Assembly: GCA_934591895.1 (NCBI GenBank)
Contig: CAKTPP010000009.1
Span: 11,569 to 75,568, forward strand
DNA from: an uncultured Oscillospiraceae bacterium
GTDB taxonomy: Bacteria > Bacillota > Clostridia > Oscillospirales > Oscillospiraceae
Direction of reading: 5' to 3'
DNA length: 64,000 nucleotides
Both the position numbers and the translations under genes were made by a program. Under the pieces are notes generated by a model. It did not search any database. It saw only the letters and a list, made by a program, of their open reading frames with translations, and had not been told where the DNA came from. Below, one piece after another: positions 25,306 through 34,279 of the stretch. The stretch's first letter is position 1. The number at the start of each line of letters is the position of its first letter.

Positions 25306-28005
25306 TTATTCCGCGCTCTTGAGCGCTTCGTCCATGGGGATGTTCCGGATGCGGCGAAAATCGAAGATCGTCACGATGGCGTAGCCAAGGAGCACGAACA
25401 CGAACATTCTGACATAGCCGGCAGGCTCCATGTGGAAGGCGAACCAGCCGCTGTAGGAGAACATGATCTCCCGCCACGCAAGCTTCATGGCGGCGGCGCC
25501 GAGCCAGACGCTGACGGCGTCGATGAGCACGAGCACGATCGCTGTCGACAGCAGATACAGCCGCGCGATCTCCCGTGTCTCATAGCCGAGGATCTTCACC
25601 ATGGAGATGGCGTTTTCGTTCTTTTCAATGATGAGCTTGGTCAGTAGGTAGATCAGCACGGCGGACAGCAGTACACACAGGTACTGGAAATAGGTCATGT
25701 AGGAGCCCATCGAGTGGTCGAGCTGGTCGGCCATCTTCGTGATGTCGCGCTCGGTGATGACGGCCGCAACGTTGTCCTCGTCCACGTCCGTGATCTCCGT
25801 GTCGGACAAAAAGCCGGAGAAAGCATCTGCGTCGAGGCCGAAAATATCGCGGTAACTGTCTGCCGGCAGGAATACGGCAATGCTCTGGCAGCGGTCATAG
25901 ATACCGGCGACCGTAAAGGTATACCGCTTGTTTTCGTACTTTTCGTCCAGCGTGATCGTGTCGCCGACGGCCAGCCGGTATTTGTCGGCATAGGGCGCGG
26001 AGATGCAGACCTCGCCGCCCTGCAGCCCGGAGAGGCCGGCGATCTGCACATAGCGGCTGCCGTCTGCGATGCCGTAGACGCTGACCTCCTCATCGAGCAC
26101 GTCGCTTTTGCGCACGAGGGAGGTCATGCAGAAGGCCTCCGCATCCGGGTTTTGCGTTGTGACGGCGTCGCCGTTTTCATCCTCGCAGGATTTGAGCACG
26201 TATTGGTAGTTGGTGAACATCATGTCGGCCGTCCGGCTCTGGTAATATTTGAGCGTGCTTGGCATGCCGATGGCCATGGCCAGCATGACCATGATGAAGA
26301 ACACACCGGCAAACAGGATGAGGTAGTTGGAGACGTTCTGAAAGATGATGCGCAGCCGGAAACGGGCGAAAAAGCTCCAGTCCGGCAGACGGGCGGCCTT
26401 CCTGCGCCGGGTCTTTTTCAGGTCGTGGCGCAGAAACTGCAGCGGCGTGTGGCGCATCATGCGCGTGATAATGAGGAGGTTGACCGCAAACATCAGCACG
26501 ACCGGGATCAGCGTCGTGCGCAGGAACGCATCCGGATTCCAGACGGTCTTGTATGTCGGCAGGCTGTAGCTGTTGTAGTACATGGACACGACGATATTCT
26601 TGAACACCGTGTAGCCAAGCGCGTTGCCGACGCAGGCGGCGGCCAGCGTCACGATGACGGGCATGGCCAGATAGTGGCGCACCAGCTCCCCGCGCGTGTA
26701 GCCGGAGGCACGCAGCGTGCCGATGGCGGAAGCCTCCTTCGTGATGGTGTTGCTGATCGTGACGGCGAAGATGAAGGCGATGATGACAATGAGGATGTCG
26801 AGCAGCACGCCGCCCATTGCTTCGTCCGAGCCCATGTCGTCGGGCGCAAAGTTGACGGCGGGGTTGGCGTAGCGCGGCGTGTAGTCCTCAAGGTCGTTTT
26901 CCGCCGCGACCGTCTGGGTGAGCAGCGCGCGCAGGAAATCATCCGACAGCGCCTTTTCGGCCGTCTCGTCCGCTGGCGCGCCGGCATACTGCCAGGCATA
27001 GACATAGTGCACCGGCTTCTGCAGACGGGCAAAGCCGCCGGGCGTGACCATGGCGACGTCGAACTTCAGCGCGTCGAACATGAGGTCCGTCGACTTTTCG
27101 TGCAGGGTGGAATAGTTGACATAGGCGATCAGGCCGGAGATGCGGTAGGTCTCGCCGCCGACGGTGATCGTGTCGCCGGTGCGCAGGCCGGCGTTGTCCG
27201 CGTGCATGCGGTCGATGGCGATCTCATCGTCGCGCACCGGGAACGCGCCGTCGATGAGACAGGCGAGGTTTACATCGTCGGTCCGGGGGTAGACGCGGAC
27301 GGTCCCGTCCGATACGCCGTCGTTGTCGTGATCCTCGTCCTCGTTGCGGTAGAAGTTTTCATACACCGTTACCGGCACGGCCTGAAAATCCGGGTCGTTG
27401 AGGTCGTATTTTTCCTCTGCGTCGGCATACTTTTTGTCTATTTCATCCGTGATCTCTGCCCACGCCTCGCTGTAGGCCTCGTTATAGGCGGCCGTATACG
27501 CGCTCTCGTAGGCGGAGGCGTAGGCGCTCTGATACGTCCCGTCGGCCTTCGCCTGCGCGACGGCGGTGTCGAGCATGGCGGCGGCCGTGCCGGCGTCGAG
27601 CCCGCCGGCGAGCAGCGTCTGCTTCACCTGAGCCTGAAACTCCGCGTCAAACCGCGCGCGAAACTCGCTGTCGAACCGGCTGCGGAATTCATTGGGAAAT
27701 GTCTCGTCGAGCTCACGGTGCGCCTTGTCGGTGTAAAATTGCCGGATGTCCGCCTTTTCGCCGCTCTCGATCGCGGTCAGCAGCGCGTCATCGGCGGCGC
27801 GGCTGAGCTCAAAGTGCCCGTATTCGAGCTTGCAGGCCGTTATCCCGTCGGCAGATGCACGCATCATGCTCTCGTTGGCAACGTACATGCCGGACACGAA
27901 GCCGATCGTCAGAACCAGAAACAGAAACACGACCAGATACTTGCGCCAGTCTCCGGCAAGCTCGCGCGGGATGCGCCGGGTCAGGGGATTGGTCCTTTTT
28001 TTCAT
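25306..28005 (-). CDS. FtsX/MacB-family ABC exporter permease with a long external helical insertion
   Basis: 899 residues. A first membrane helix (about 25-46), a large extracytoplasmic domain, three helices near 405-530, another helix near 570, a second external domain, then three C-terminal helices: the duplicated FtsX arrangement. The first external domain contains a charged coiled region (95-215) with short Ala-Tyr repeats 'AYASAYESAYTAAYNEAY'. It pairs with the ATPase gene 13 bases upstream. Such exporters move lipids, peptides or antibiotics, or transmit mechanical signals; the substrate cannot be read here. Length is normal for two-domain fused permeases of Clostridia. Confidence 0.87.
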   Translation of the reverse strand: MKKRTNPLTRRIPRELAGDWRKYLVVFLFLVLTIGFVSGMYVANESMMRASADGITACKLEYGHFELSRAADDALLTAIESGEKADIRQFYTDKAHRELDETFPNEFRSRFDSEFRARFDAEFQAQVKQTLLAGGLDAGTAAAMLDTAVAQAKADGTYQSAYASAYESAYTAAYNEAYSEAWAEITDEIDKKYADAEEKYDLNDPDFQAVPVTVYENFYRNEDEDHDNDGVSDGTVRVYPRTDDVNLACLIDGAFPVRDDEIAIDRMHADNAGLRTGDTITVGGETYRISGLIAYVNYSTLHEKSTDLMFDALKFDVAMVTPGGFARLQKPVHYVYAWQYAGAPADETAEKALSDDFLRALLTQTVAAENDLEDYTPRYANPAVNFAPDDMGSDEAMGGVLLDILIVIIAFIFAVTISNTITKEASAIGTLRASGYTRGELVRHYLAMPVIVTLAAACVGNALGYTVFKNIVVSMYYNSYSLPTYKTVWNPDAFLRTTLIPVVLMFAVNLLIITRMMRHTPLQFLRHDLKKTRRRKAARLPDWSFFARFRLRIIFQNVSNYLILFAGVFFIMVMLAMAIGMPSTLKYYQSRTADMMFTNYQYVLKSCEDENGDAVTTQNPDAEAFCMTSLVRKSDVLDEEVSVYGIADGSRYVQIAGLSGLQGGEVCISAPYADKYRLAVGDTITLDEKYENKRYTFTVAGIYDRCQSIAVFLPADSYRDIFGLDADAFSGFLSDTEITDVDEDNVAAVITERDITKMADQLDHSMGSYMTYFQYLCVLLSAVLIYLLTKLIIEKNENAISMVKILGYETREIARLYLLSTAIVLVLIDAVSVWLGAAAMKLAWREIMFSYSGWFAFHMEPAGYVRMFVFVLLGYAIVTIFDFRRIRNIPMDEALKSAE

Positions 28006-28018
28006 CCTGCCACGCTCC

Positions 28019-28732
28019 TTACCATTCGAGCGCGGCGGCCGGGATCTTGCAGGTGTTGATCTCGTTGCTGCGCACGGTGCCGTCGCGCAGCCTGATGACG
28101 TGGTCGGCCATGCTGCGGATGGCCTCGTTGTGCGTGACCATGATGACGGTGTTGCCGTATTTCCGGTTGACGTTTTCGATCAGCTGCAGGATCTCCTTGG
28201 ACGTGGCGTAGTCCAGTGCGCCGGTCGGCTCGTCGCAGAGGAGAATGTCCGGATTTTTCACGATGGCGCGGCCGATGGACACGCGCTGCTGCTGGCCGCC
28301 GGAGAGCTGGTTGGGCAGCTTGTGCCGGTGCTCATAGAGCCCGAGCGTGTGCAGCAGCTCGTCAATGTCGAGCGGCGCATCCGAGAGATAGGCTCCGACC
28401 TCGATGTTCTCCTTGACGTTCAGGTTGGCGATGAGGTTATAGAGCTGAAAGACGTAGCCCAGGTGCTTGCGGCGGTACTGCGTGAGCGCTTTTTCGCCCA
28501 TATCCTCGAGCTTGTCACCGCCGATGGAGATGAAGCCGCCGTCGGCGCTGTCGATCCCGCCGATGATGTTCAGCAGGGTGGACTTGCCCGAACCGGAAGG
28601 GCCGAGCAGGACGCAGATCTCGCCCCGTGCGACCGAAAATGTCATCCCGCGCAGGACCTCCTGCCGGGTCTCACCGCTGCCGAAGCCTTTTTTCAGATCC
28701 GCGATCTCCAGAAATCTGTTTTCTCTTTCCAT
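28019..28732 (-). CDS. MacB/LolD-type ABC exporter ATPase
   Basis: 237 residues from the ATG at 28732 (AGAGGA upstream); an in-frame start 78 bases further up overlaps the operator region and is less likely. Walker A 'LLGPSGSGKSTLLNIIGG', Q-loop 'VFQLYNLIANL', signature 'LSGGQQQRVSIGRA', Walker B 'ILLCDEPTGALD', H-loop 'VTHN'. Drives the FtsX-type permease encoded next. Promoter and palindromic sites precede it. Confidence 0.92.
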   Translation of the reverse strand: MERENRFLEIADLKKGFGSGETRQEVLRGMTFSVARGEICVLLGPSGSGKSTLLNIIGGIDSADGGFISIGGDKLEDMGEKALTQYRRKHLGYVFQLYNLIANLNVKENIEVGAYLSDAPLDIDELLHTLGLYEHRHKLPNQLSGGQQQRVSIGRAIVKNPDILLCDEPTGALDYATSKEILQLIENVNRKYGNTVIMVTHNEAIRSMADHVIRLRDGTVRSNEINTCKIPAAALEW

Positions 28733-28800
28733 GACATCCTCTTTCCATGCAGGTACGTCGGGTCGATGGCCGAGCGGCGTGCCGTCATTCGGTATTTTGG

Positions 28801-28848
28801 TTAGATGCATCTAATCAATGTTTATAGTTAGAGCAAACTAACCGGCAA
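28801..28848 (-). promoter_or_regulatory. Promoter with two palindromic operators before the ABC exporter
   Basis: Minus strand TTGCCG (28843-28848), 16 bases, TATAAA (28821-28826). An inverted repeat GTTAG-N6-CTAAC fills the spacer (28827-28842), and a perfect 14-bp palindrome TTAGATGCATCTAA lies just downstream at 28801-28814. A repressor is likely; no regulator gene is adjacent. Confidence 0.62.
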
Positions 28849-28891
28849 AAAGTATAGCATATCCTTCTGCGGATGGCAAGCCCAAAACGGG

Positions 28892-28924
28892 AAAAAGGGC
28901 AGACGCCATGTCTGGCGTCTGCCC
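28892..28924 (-). terminator. Terminator of the pot operon
   Basis: Minus strand GGGCAGACGCCA/TGGCGTCTGCCC followed by TTTTT. Confidence 0.85.
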
Positions 28925-28937
28925 GGTGCAGCAATGT

Positions 28938-30911
28938 TCAGTTGATCTTGAGCGTCTCCCAGAGACTGTTGACGAAGGTCAGCGTGTCCTGATCGAGATT
29001 GCGGTAGGCGCTGCGGTTGTATTCGTCGCGGAACGAGCCGATGTCGGGGTAGAGGATGGCCATCGTATCCTCGCCCATGTCCTCGATGTATTCCGGGTCT
29101 TCGTACACGAGCCGGTTCGGCGAGGCGTAGTAGATATACTCGGCGTTGGCAACGGCGGCCTCGCGGCTGAGCATGAAGTTGATGAAGCACTCGGCAAGCT
29201 CCTGATCCTGACAGCAGGACGGGATGCACATGGCGTCGATGAAGTAGTTGGTCTCATCGGGGTAGTAAAACTGCAGATCGACACTGTCCGCCTGCGCATC
29301 GCACATCGTGAAGTAGTCGCCCGCATAGTAGGAGGCGACGGCTGCCTCACCGGACTCCATCATGTTGTAGATCTCGTCCATGACATAGCTCTTGACGAGC
29401 GGACGCTGGTTGACGAGCGCCTGCAGCGCCCGCTCCCACGCGGCGTGGTCGGTGGTGTTGACGTCGATGCCGGCACGGTACATGGCCGTGCCGAGCGCGT
29501 CGCGCGCATTGTTGTACTGCAGGATATTGCCGGCGTACTTCGGGTTCCACATGAGATCCCAGTTGCCCGTATCGGCCTCATCCACCACGTTTGCGTTGTA
29601 GATCACGCCCACGATGCCGTAGGTGTACGGCACGGTGTAGGTGTCGTCCGGGTCATAGTACAGGCCGCGGAAATCCTCGGAGATATACTGGTAGTTCGGG
29701 ATGTTGTCGTAATTGAGCGGCAGGAGCATATTCTCAGACTCCATGCGCGCAATCATGTAGTCCGACGGGATGATGACATCGTAGCTTACGGCGCCGCTCT
29801 TGAGCTTTGCGTACATATCCTCGTTGCTGGCGTAGGTGTCGTAGTTGACCTTGACGGGTACGCCGTAGGTCGCTTTGTACCACTCTTCGAACGCCGTGAT
29901 GGTGTTGAGCGAATCGTCCGAGCCGTCGGAGATGTATTCGCCCCAGTTGTAGACATTGAGCACGCGCGTCTCCTGCCGGCTTCCGTAGATGCTGATGCCG
30001 GCGATGAGCAGTGCGGCGGCCGCGAGGATGCCGACGGCGGCGCGCACGGGACGGCGGCTGCCGCCGCTGCGTGCGGGACGGGCGGGCTTGCCCTCGCGCT
30101 TGGCGCGGCGGGCGTCGCGGATGCGCTGCGTGTCGTCCTCGTCGACGAGGTTGGTCAGCAGCAGCAGCGCGAGAATGACGAAGAAGATGATCGTCGCCAG
30201 CGCGTACATCTTCGGCGTGACGGTCTTTTTCGTCATGTTGTAGATGCGGATCGGCAGCGTCTGGAAGCCGCTGCCCTGCGTGAAGTAGCTGATGACGAAG
30301 TCGTCGAGCGAGAGCGTGAAGGCCATGATCATGCCGGTGATGATGCCGGGCATGATCTCCGGCACCTCCACGCGGAAGAAGGCGCGCACCGGCGTGCAGC
30401 CGAGATCCATCGCGGCCTCGGGCAGCGCGCGGTCCATCTGCTGCAGCTTCGGCAGCACCTGCATGATGACATACGGCAGGCAGAAGGTGATGTGCGCCGC
30501 AAGCATCGACCAGAAGCCGAGGCTTGTGGTCGCGCCGAACAGCCGGCCGAAGAACACGAACATGAGCATGAGTGAGATGCCGGTGATGATGTCCGGGTTC
30601 ATCATGGGGATGTCGGTCGCGGTGTCGAGCGCAGTGCGCAGATATTTGTTGCGGAGCTTATTCATGCCCACGGCGGCGGCCGTGCCCATCACGGTCGAGA
30701 CGATCGATGCGATCACGGCGAGGATGAGCGTGTTTTTGAGCGCGTTGAGCGTTTCGGCGTCACGAAACAGCTCGTGATACCATTTTAATGAGAAGCCGGA
30801 AAAGACCGACAGGCTCTTTGCGTCGTTGAACGAGAATACCAGCAGGATCGCGATCGGCGCAAACAGGAACACGAAGATCAGGGCGGTGTAGATTTTTGCG
30901 GCTCGTTTCAT
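28938..30911 (-). CDS. Spermidine/putrescine ABC permease PotC fused to substrate-binding protein PotD
   Basis: 657 residues from the ATG at 30911 (GGAGGTG seven bases upstream). Residues 1-275 are PotC-like: six helices, 'TDIPMMNPDIITGISLMLMF' and the EAA loop 'EAAMDLGCTPVRAFFRVEVPEI'. A basic cytoplasmic stretch (about 270-290) leads to an extra membrane helix (about 291-310), then residues 312-657 form a PotD-type binding domain ('LNVYNWGEYISDGS', 'YDVIIPSDYMIARM', 'VPYTYGIVGVIYN'). The fusion fixes one receptor to each transporter and removes the need for a separate lipoprotein. Last gene of potA-potB-potCD. Confidence 0.92.
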   Translation of the reverse strand: MKRAAKIYTALIFVFLFAPIAILLVFSFNDAKSLSVFSGFSLKWYHELFRDAETLNALKNTLILAVIASIVSTVMGTAAAVGMNKLRNKYLRTALDTATDIPMMNPDIITGISLMLMFVFFGRLFGATTSLGFWSMLAAHITFCLPYVIMQVLPKLQQMDRALPEAAMDLGCTPVRAFFRVEVPEIMPGIITGMIMAFTLSLDDFVISYFTQGSGFQTLPIRIYNMTKKTVTPKMYALATIIFFVILALLLLTNLVDEDDTQRIRDARRAKREGKPARPARSGGSRRPVRAAVGILAAAALLIAGISIYGSRQETRVLNVYNWGEYISDGSDDSLNTITAFEEWYKATYGVPVKVNYDTYASNEDMYAKLKSGAVSYDVIIPSDYMIARMESENMLLPLNYDNIPNYQYISEDFRGLYYDPDDTYTVPYTYGIVGVIYNANVVDEADTGNWDLMWNPKYAGNILQYNNARDALGTAMYRAGIDVNTTDHAAWERALQALVNQRPLVKSYVMDEIYNMMESGEAAVASYYAGDYFTMCDAQADSVDLQFYYPDETNYFIDAMCIPSCCQDQELAECFINFMLSREAAVANAEYIYYASPNRLVYEDPEYIEDMGEDTMAILYPDIGSFRDEYNRSAYRNLDQDTLTFVNSLWETLKIN

Positions 30912-30912
30912 A

Positions 30913-31806
30913 TCACACACCTCCGTAGACGCGGCGGTTCGTGCCGCGCTTCATCATCGCCATGGCCGCCAGCAGGATCAGCATGAGAATGAAGGCGATG
31001 GCGGCGGCGAAGTGCAGGTTGTTGGCCACGTACTGCCCCTCAATGGCGTCGCCGATGAGGAAGAACTTGCCGTTGCCGAGCTTCTGCGAGATATAAAAGG
31101 TGCTGATCGACGGGATGAGCACCATCGTGATGCCGGACACGACGCCCGGAAGACTCAGCGGGAAGATGACCCGGCGCAGCACGCCGAGGCTGTTGCAGCC
31201 GAGGTCGCGCGCGGCCTCGATCAGGCGCGTGTCCATCTTGGCCATGACCGAGTAGATCGGCAGGATCATATACGGGAAGTAGTCGTAGACCATGCCGATG
31301 ACGACGGCGGCCTCCGTGCCGATGATGTGCGCCTGCCCGAGGTGCAGCGTAGAAAAGAGCGCGTTGAGCAGGCCGGTGTCCTGCAGGATGGTCATCCATG
31401 CGTAGGTGCGGATGAGGAAGTTCATCCACATCGGGATCATGATGAGCGTGATGACCGTTTTCTGCGTGCGCGGTGCGGCGCGCGCGATGATATACGCGAT
31501 GGGGTAGCCCATGAGCAGGCAGATGGCCGTGGAGATGACGGCCAGCTTCACCGAGCGCCAGAAGATGAGCAGGTAGGTGTGCACCTCGCGCGTGGCGCCG
31601 CTGTCGTCGGTGACCGTGCTCACGGCGGTGAAGAATTTCGTCAGGTTTTCGGTCGTGAACCGGAAGCTCTCGTCCGTGAACGCATAGTAGGCCACGAACA
31701 CGAGCGGCACGGCCACGAAGATGACCGCCCACACGGAATACGGTGCGAGCGCCAGACGCTGCGCCAGCGAGGCGCGGCGGTTTTCGGTGCGGATGCGGCT
31801 GCTCAT
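30913..31806 (-). CDS. potB: Spermidine/putrescine ABC permease PotB
   Basis: 297 residues; the ATG at 31806 overlaps the potA stop (ATGA). Six helices, with 'PMWMNFLIRTYAWMTILQDTGLLN' and the EAA loop 'EAARDLGCNSLGVLRRVIFPLSLPG' characteristic of PotB. Works with the PotC half of the downstream fusion. One base separates its stop from the next start. Confidence 0.94.
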   Translation of the reverse strand: MSSRIRTENRRASLAQRLALAPYSVWAVIFVAVPLVFVAYYAFTDESFRFTTENLTKFFTAVSTVTDDSGATREVHTYLLIFWRSVKLAVISTAICLLMGYPIAYIIARAAPRTQKTVITLIMIPMWMNFLIRTYAWMTILQDTGLLNALFSTLHLGQAHIIGTEAAVVIGMVYDYFPYMILPIYSVMAKMDTRLIEAARDLGCNSLGVLRRVIFPLSLPGVVSGITMVLIPSISTFYISQKLGNGKFFLIGDAIEGQYVANNLHFAAAIAFILMLILLAAMAMMKRGTNRRVYGGV

Positions 31807-32921
31807 TCGTCCGGCTCGCTTTCTGCGTCCGAGAGCTCGTCCAGCTCGTTGCTGAACGAGGAGTAGTCGCCGTACATGCCCGAATACTCGGACTTTTTCA
31901 TGATGTGGATGGCGTCGGGCTCGATATACAGGCCGACCTCCGCGCCCTCGTCGACGTAGTCCGTCGTCTGGATCATCCACTTGAAGCCGTTGATGTCGAT
32001 GATGATCTCATAGTGCACGCCCATGAACGTGATGGACGTGACCGTGCCGCGCAGCATGCCCTGCTCGATGGGCACGATGTCCACGTCCTCCGGACGGATG
32101 ACGACGTCGACATTCTCGTTTTTGGCAAAGCCCTTGTCCACGCACGTGAACGTGTGGCCGGAGAACGTGACGCTGAAATCCTTGCGCATGATGCCGTCGA
32201 CGATGTTGCTCTCGCCGATGAAATCGGCCACGAAAGCGTTTTCCGGCTCATTATATATATCGATCGGCGTGCCGATCTGCTGGATGCGCCCCTCGGACAT
32301 GACGACGATGGTGTCGGACATGCTCAGCGCCTCCTCCTGATCGTGCGTGACGAACACGAACGTGATGCCGGTGGCCTTCTGGATGTTCTTGAGCTCCTGC
32401 TGCATATCCTTGCGCAGCTTCAGATCGAGCGCGGCGAGCGGCTCGTCGAGCAGCAGCACGCGCGGGCGGCTCACGAGTGCGCGCGCGATGGCGACGCGCT
32501 GCTGCTGTCCGCCGGACAGGCGCGTGACGTTGCGCCGCTCAAAGCCTGTGAGCTTGACGAGCGCGAGCATCTCGCTGACCTTCTGCTCGATCTCGTCGCG
32601 CGGCAGCTTCTGCTCGCGCAGCGGGAAGGCGACGTTTTCAAACACGTTCAGGTGGGGGAAGAGGGCGTAGCGCTGAAAGACGGTGTTGATGTTGCGCTTG
32701 TGCGGCGGGATGTCGTTGATGCGCTCACCGAGGAAGAGAATGTCCCCCTGGTCGGGCGTTTCAAAGCCGCCGATCATGCGCAGCGTTGTGGTCTTGCCGC
32801 AGCCGGAGGGGCCGAGCAGCGTGAGAAATTCGTTGTCGTAGATGTCGAGGTCGATGCTGTCGAGAACGGTTTCGCCGTCAAATTGCTTGGTGACGCCCCG
32901 GAGCTCAATGACTTTTTTCAT
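31803..32921 (-). CDS. potA: Spermidine/putrescine ABC transporter ATPase PotA
   Basis: 372 residues. Walker A 'GPSGCGKTT' (37-45), Q-loop 'VFQRYALFPHLNV', signature 'LSGGQQQRVAIARAL', Walker B 'VLLLDEPLAALD', then a C-terminal TOBE-like domain (about 240-350) as in PotA and MalK-type ATPases. The last ~25 residues are acidic and Ser-rich. First gene of the pot operon, preceded by a long leader ending in a terminator. Confidence 0.95.
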   Translation of the reverse strand: MKKVIELRGVTKQFDGETVLDSIDLDIYDNEFLTLLGPSGCGKTTTLRMIGGFETPDQGDILFLGERINDIPPHKRNINTVFQRYALFPHLNVFENVAFPLREQKLPRDEIEQKVSEMLALVKLTGFERRNVTRLSGGQQQRVAIARALVSRPRVLLLDEPLAALDLKLRKDMQQELKNIQKATGITFVFVTHDQEEALSMSDTIVVMSEGRIQQIGTPIDIYNEPENAFVADFIGESNIVDGIMRKDFSVTFSGHTFTCVDKGFAKNENVDVVIRPEDVDIVPIEQGMLRGTVTSITFMGVHYEIIIDINGFKWMIQTTDYVDEGAEVGLYIEPDAIHIMKKSEYSGMYGDYSSFSNELDELSDAESEPDE

Positions 32922-33327
32922 GGTTGATGTCCCCCTTCAGGCACAAAAAACGCCGCTGCAGAGTCAGCAGCGGCGCTTGTGAGCGGGACATATCCAATTG
33001 GTGCGCGTCGGCACGCGGCCGTATCCAGCCCGTACACACCGTCCCAACAGAATGTCGTGTCTTGAGAGTCTATATAGCAAAGATTACTTTTACTACTCTT
33101 ATTGACCATTTCACAAGTTTGGATGCTGAAAGCAGCCTGGTTTTAAGTGACCAACTTATAAAACTTGAGCTTTTAACTCAATCAATAAGGCAACAGAAGT
33201 TGCCACCGCACACGGGTGCGGTTTGCGGCATTCGACCCGGCTGTCCGTATGGCCTTGGCCGGCGTGCGGGGCACGGCGGCGGTCGCATCTTGCTTCGGAA
33301 AGACTCTGTAGATCGTTCCAATTGAGA
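32922..33327 (-). ncRNA. ~400-nt structured leader of potA (riboswitch or attenuator candidate)
   Basis: On the minus strand a consensus-like promoter starts transcription near 33327, but potA begins only at 32921. In between are several stems (for example ACCGCAC/GTGCGGT, GGCAAC/GTTGCC, TTGAG/CTCAA) and, right before potA, a terminator CGCCGCTGCTGA/TGCAGCGGCG with TTTTTT (32945-32975). No known riboswitch consensus was recognised by eye and no credible gene is present. Such a leader usually controls read-through in response to a ligand; polyamine control is a guess from the gene. Confidence 0.6.
32945..32975 (-). terminator. Terminator in the potA leader
   Basis: Stem with CAGCGGCG followed by TTTTTT on the minus strand, 24 bases before the potA start. 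Confidence 0.78.
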
Positions 33328-33333
33328 CGCCCT

Positions 33334-33362
33334 ATTCTATCAGGAATTCTTCTGCCTGTCAA
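33334..33362 (-). promoter_or_regulatory. Promoter of the pot operon
   Basis: Minus strand TTGACA (33357-33362), exactly 17 bases, TAGAAT (33334-33339). Confidence 0.75.
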
Positions 33363-33694
33363 TCATTTTTCGACCAAAATCGTGTCACTGAACACGGCAG
33401 AAATTCACGCTTTGTGCACGGTTGACATAATTGTGAGCAAAGTCCCGAAAAAGTTCGTCAATTTCATGACTCACAAATTTTTTCGCTGAAAAATCATGGC
33501 ATTGCGTTCCCTATCGAGCTTGTATGATTTAAACGAAATTGGTTTACATAATAACGATTCTTTCGGTGTTTTTGTGCAATGCTTATGAAAAGTCGACAAA
33601 AAAGAAACCGGATATTTGTCATTCTTTTCACTTGAAAGATTCTGGTGTGCGCGCTATCATAATCTTAGCAATGTGTTTACACTTTGTTCTTAGT
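33363..33694. other. AT-rich gene-free stretch between pot and cstA promoters
   Basis: About 330 bp of low-GC sequence without a supported gene. It contains an isolated TTGACA (33423-33428) without a good -10. It separates divergent promoters. Confidence 0.5.
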
Positions 33695-33722
33695 TTGTTC
33701 ATGAGCCTCATGAACCTATACT
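33695..33722 (+). promoter_or_regulatory. cstA-operon promoter with a 19-bp palindromic operator
   Basis: TTGTTC (33695-33700), 16 bases, TATACT (33717-33722). The perfect inverted repeat GTTCATGAG-C-CTCATGAAC (33697-33715) overlaps the -35 and the whole spacer, so a bound protein would block polymerase. Confidence 0.65.
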
Positions 33723-33756
33723 ATGAAAATTCTGCATCGAACGGGGAGGACAGCGA

Positions 33757-34275
33757 ATGACCCGCGAGGAAGCACTCGACAAACTGTGCCACAGTTATTC
33801 GGGATATTTTGACGTTGTGCGCTACGAGGAGCCGAAGGGACATCTGGTCGCCGAGGCCGGGCTGCACATCCACTCTGAGAAATACGTTCTGGTCAAGGCC
33901 GCCAAGCTCTGGGAGGCCGACAACAACGAATATGTCTATATCTTTTCGGCGCCCGTGCTCACAAAGGAGATCTTTGAGCGCTGCCGCGAGCAGGCGCGTG
34001 CCGACGGCCTGCAGCGGATCGAGCCGGGGCCGAATCATATGTGCTCTTATATCACGGCGGTCTTTTTGTGCGACACCTGTGAGCCGGATGCGCTGCGCGC
34101 CCTGCGCCGCACACGTATTTATAAGAGCTTCAAGCTTGCCTTCCACGGCTGGATGGATTTCCATACCGGCGTCGTGGAGCTGAGCACCGGCAAAACGGCT
34201 GCCAACGGCAGCGGACGCAGTACAGCACAGTTGTTGAAGACAACACTGTTTAAGAATATGAAAGAAGGGAGTTAA
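33757..34275 (+). CDS. Uncharacterised 172-residue protein encoded before cstA
   Basis: ATG with GGGGAGG seven bases upstream. Soluble protein, no signal peptide or membrane segment; text such as 'YSGYFDVVRYEEPKGHLVAEAGLHIHSEKYVL' and 'FSAPVLTKEIFERCREQ' is typical of a compact alpha/beta protein, and there are two Cys near residue 95-110. I do not recognise a named family. It is four bases from the cstA-like gene under one promoter, so it is probably a partner or regulator of the transporter. Confidence 0.7.
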   Translation: MTREEALDKLCHSYSGYFDVVRYEEPKGHLVAEAGLHIHSEKYVLVKAAKLWEADNNEYVYIFSAPVLTKEIFERCREQARADGLQRIEPGPNHMCSYITAVFLCDTCEPDALRALRRTRIYKSFKLAFHGWMDFHTGVVELSTGKTAANGSGRSTAQLLKTTLFKNMKEGS

Positions 34276-34279
34276 TTCA

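Noticed and set aside
28938..30911. Frameshift or assembly join of separate potC and potD genes
   Set aside because: The frame is continuous, with a basic linker and a membrane helix that make sense as a designed junction, and similar fusions are known.
32924..33325. A frame in the potA leader with a stretch faintly like Spo0E phosphatases
   Set aside because: Only about 30 residues look protein-like, start and end are out of keeping with the family, and the region is better explained as an RNA leader.
33085..33327. Possible second T-box in the potA leader because of GCGGTGGCAAC
   Set aside because: No specifier loop, no AG-box and no matching antiterminator; the resemblance is a short chance match.
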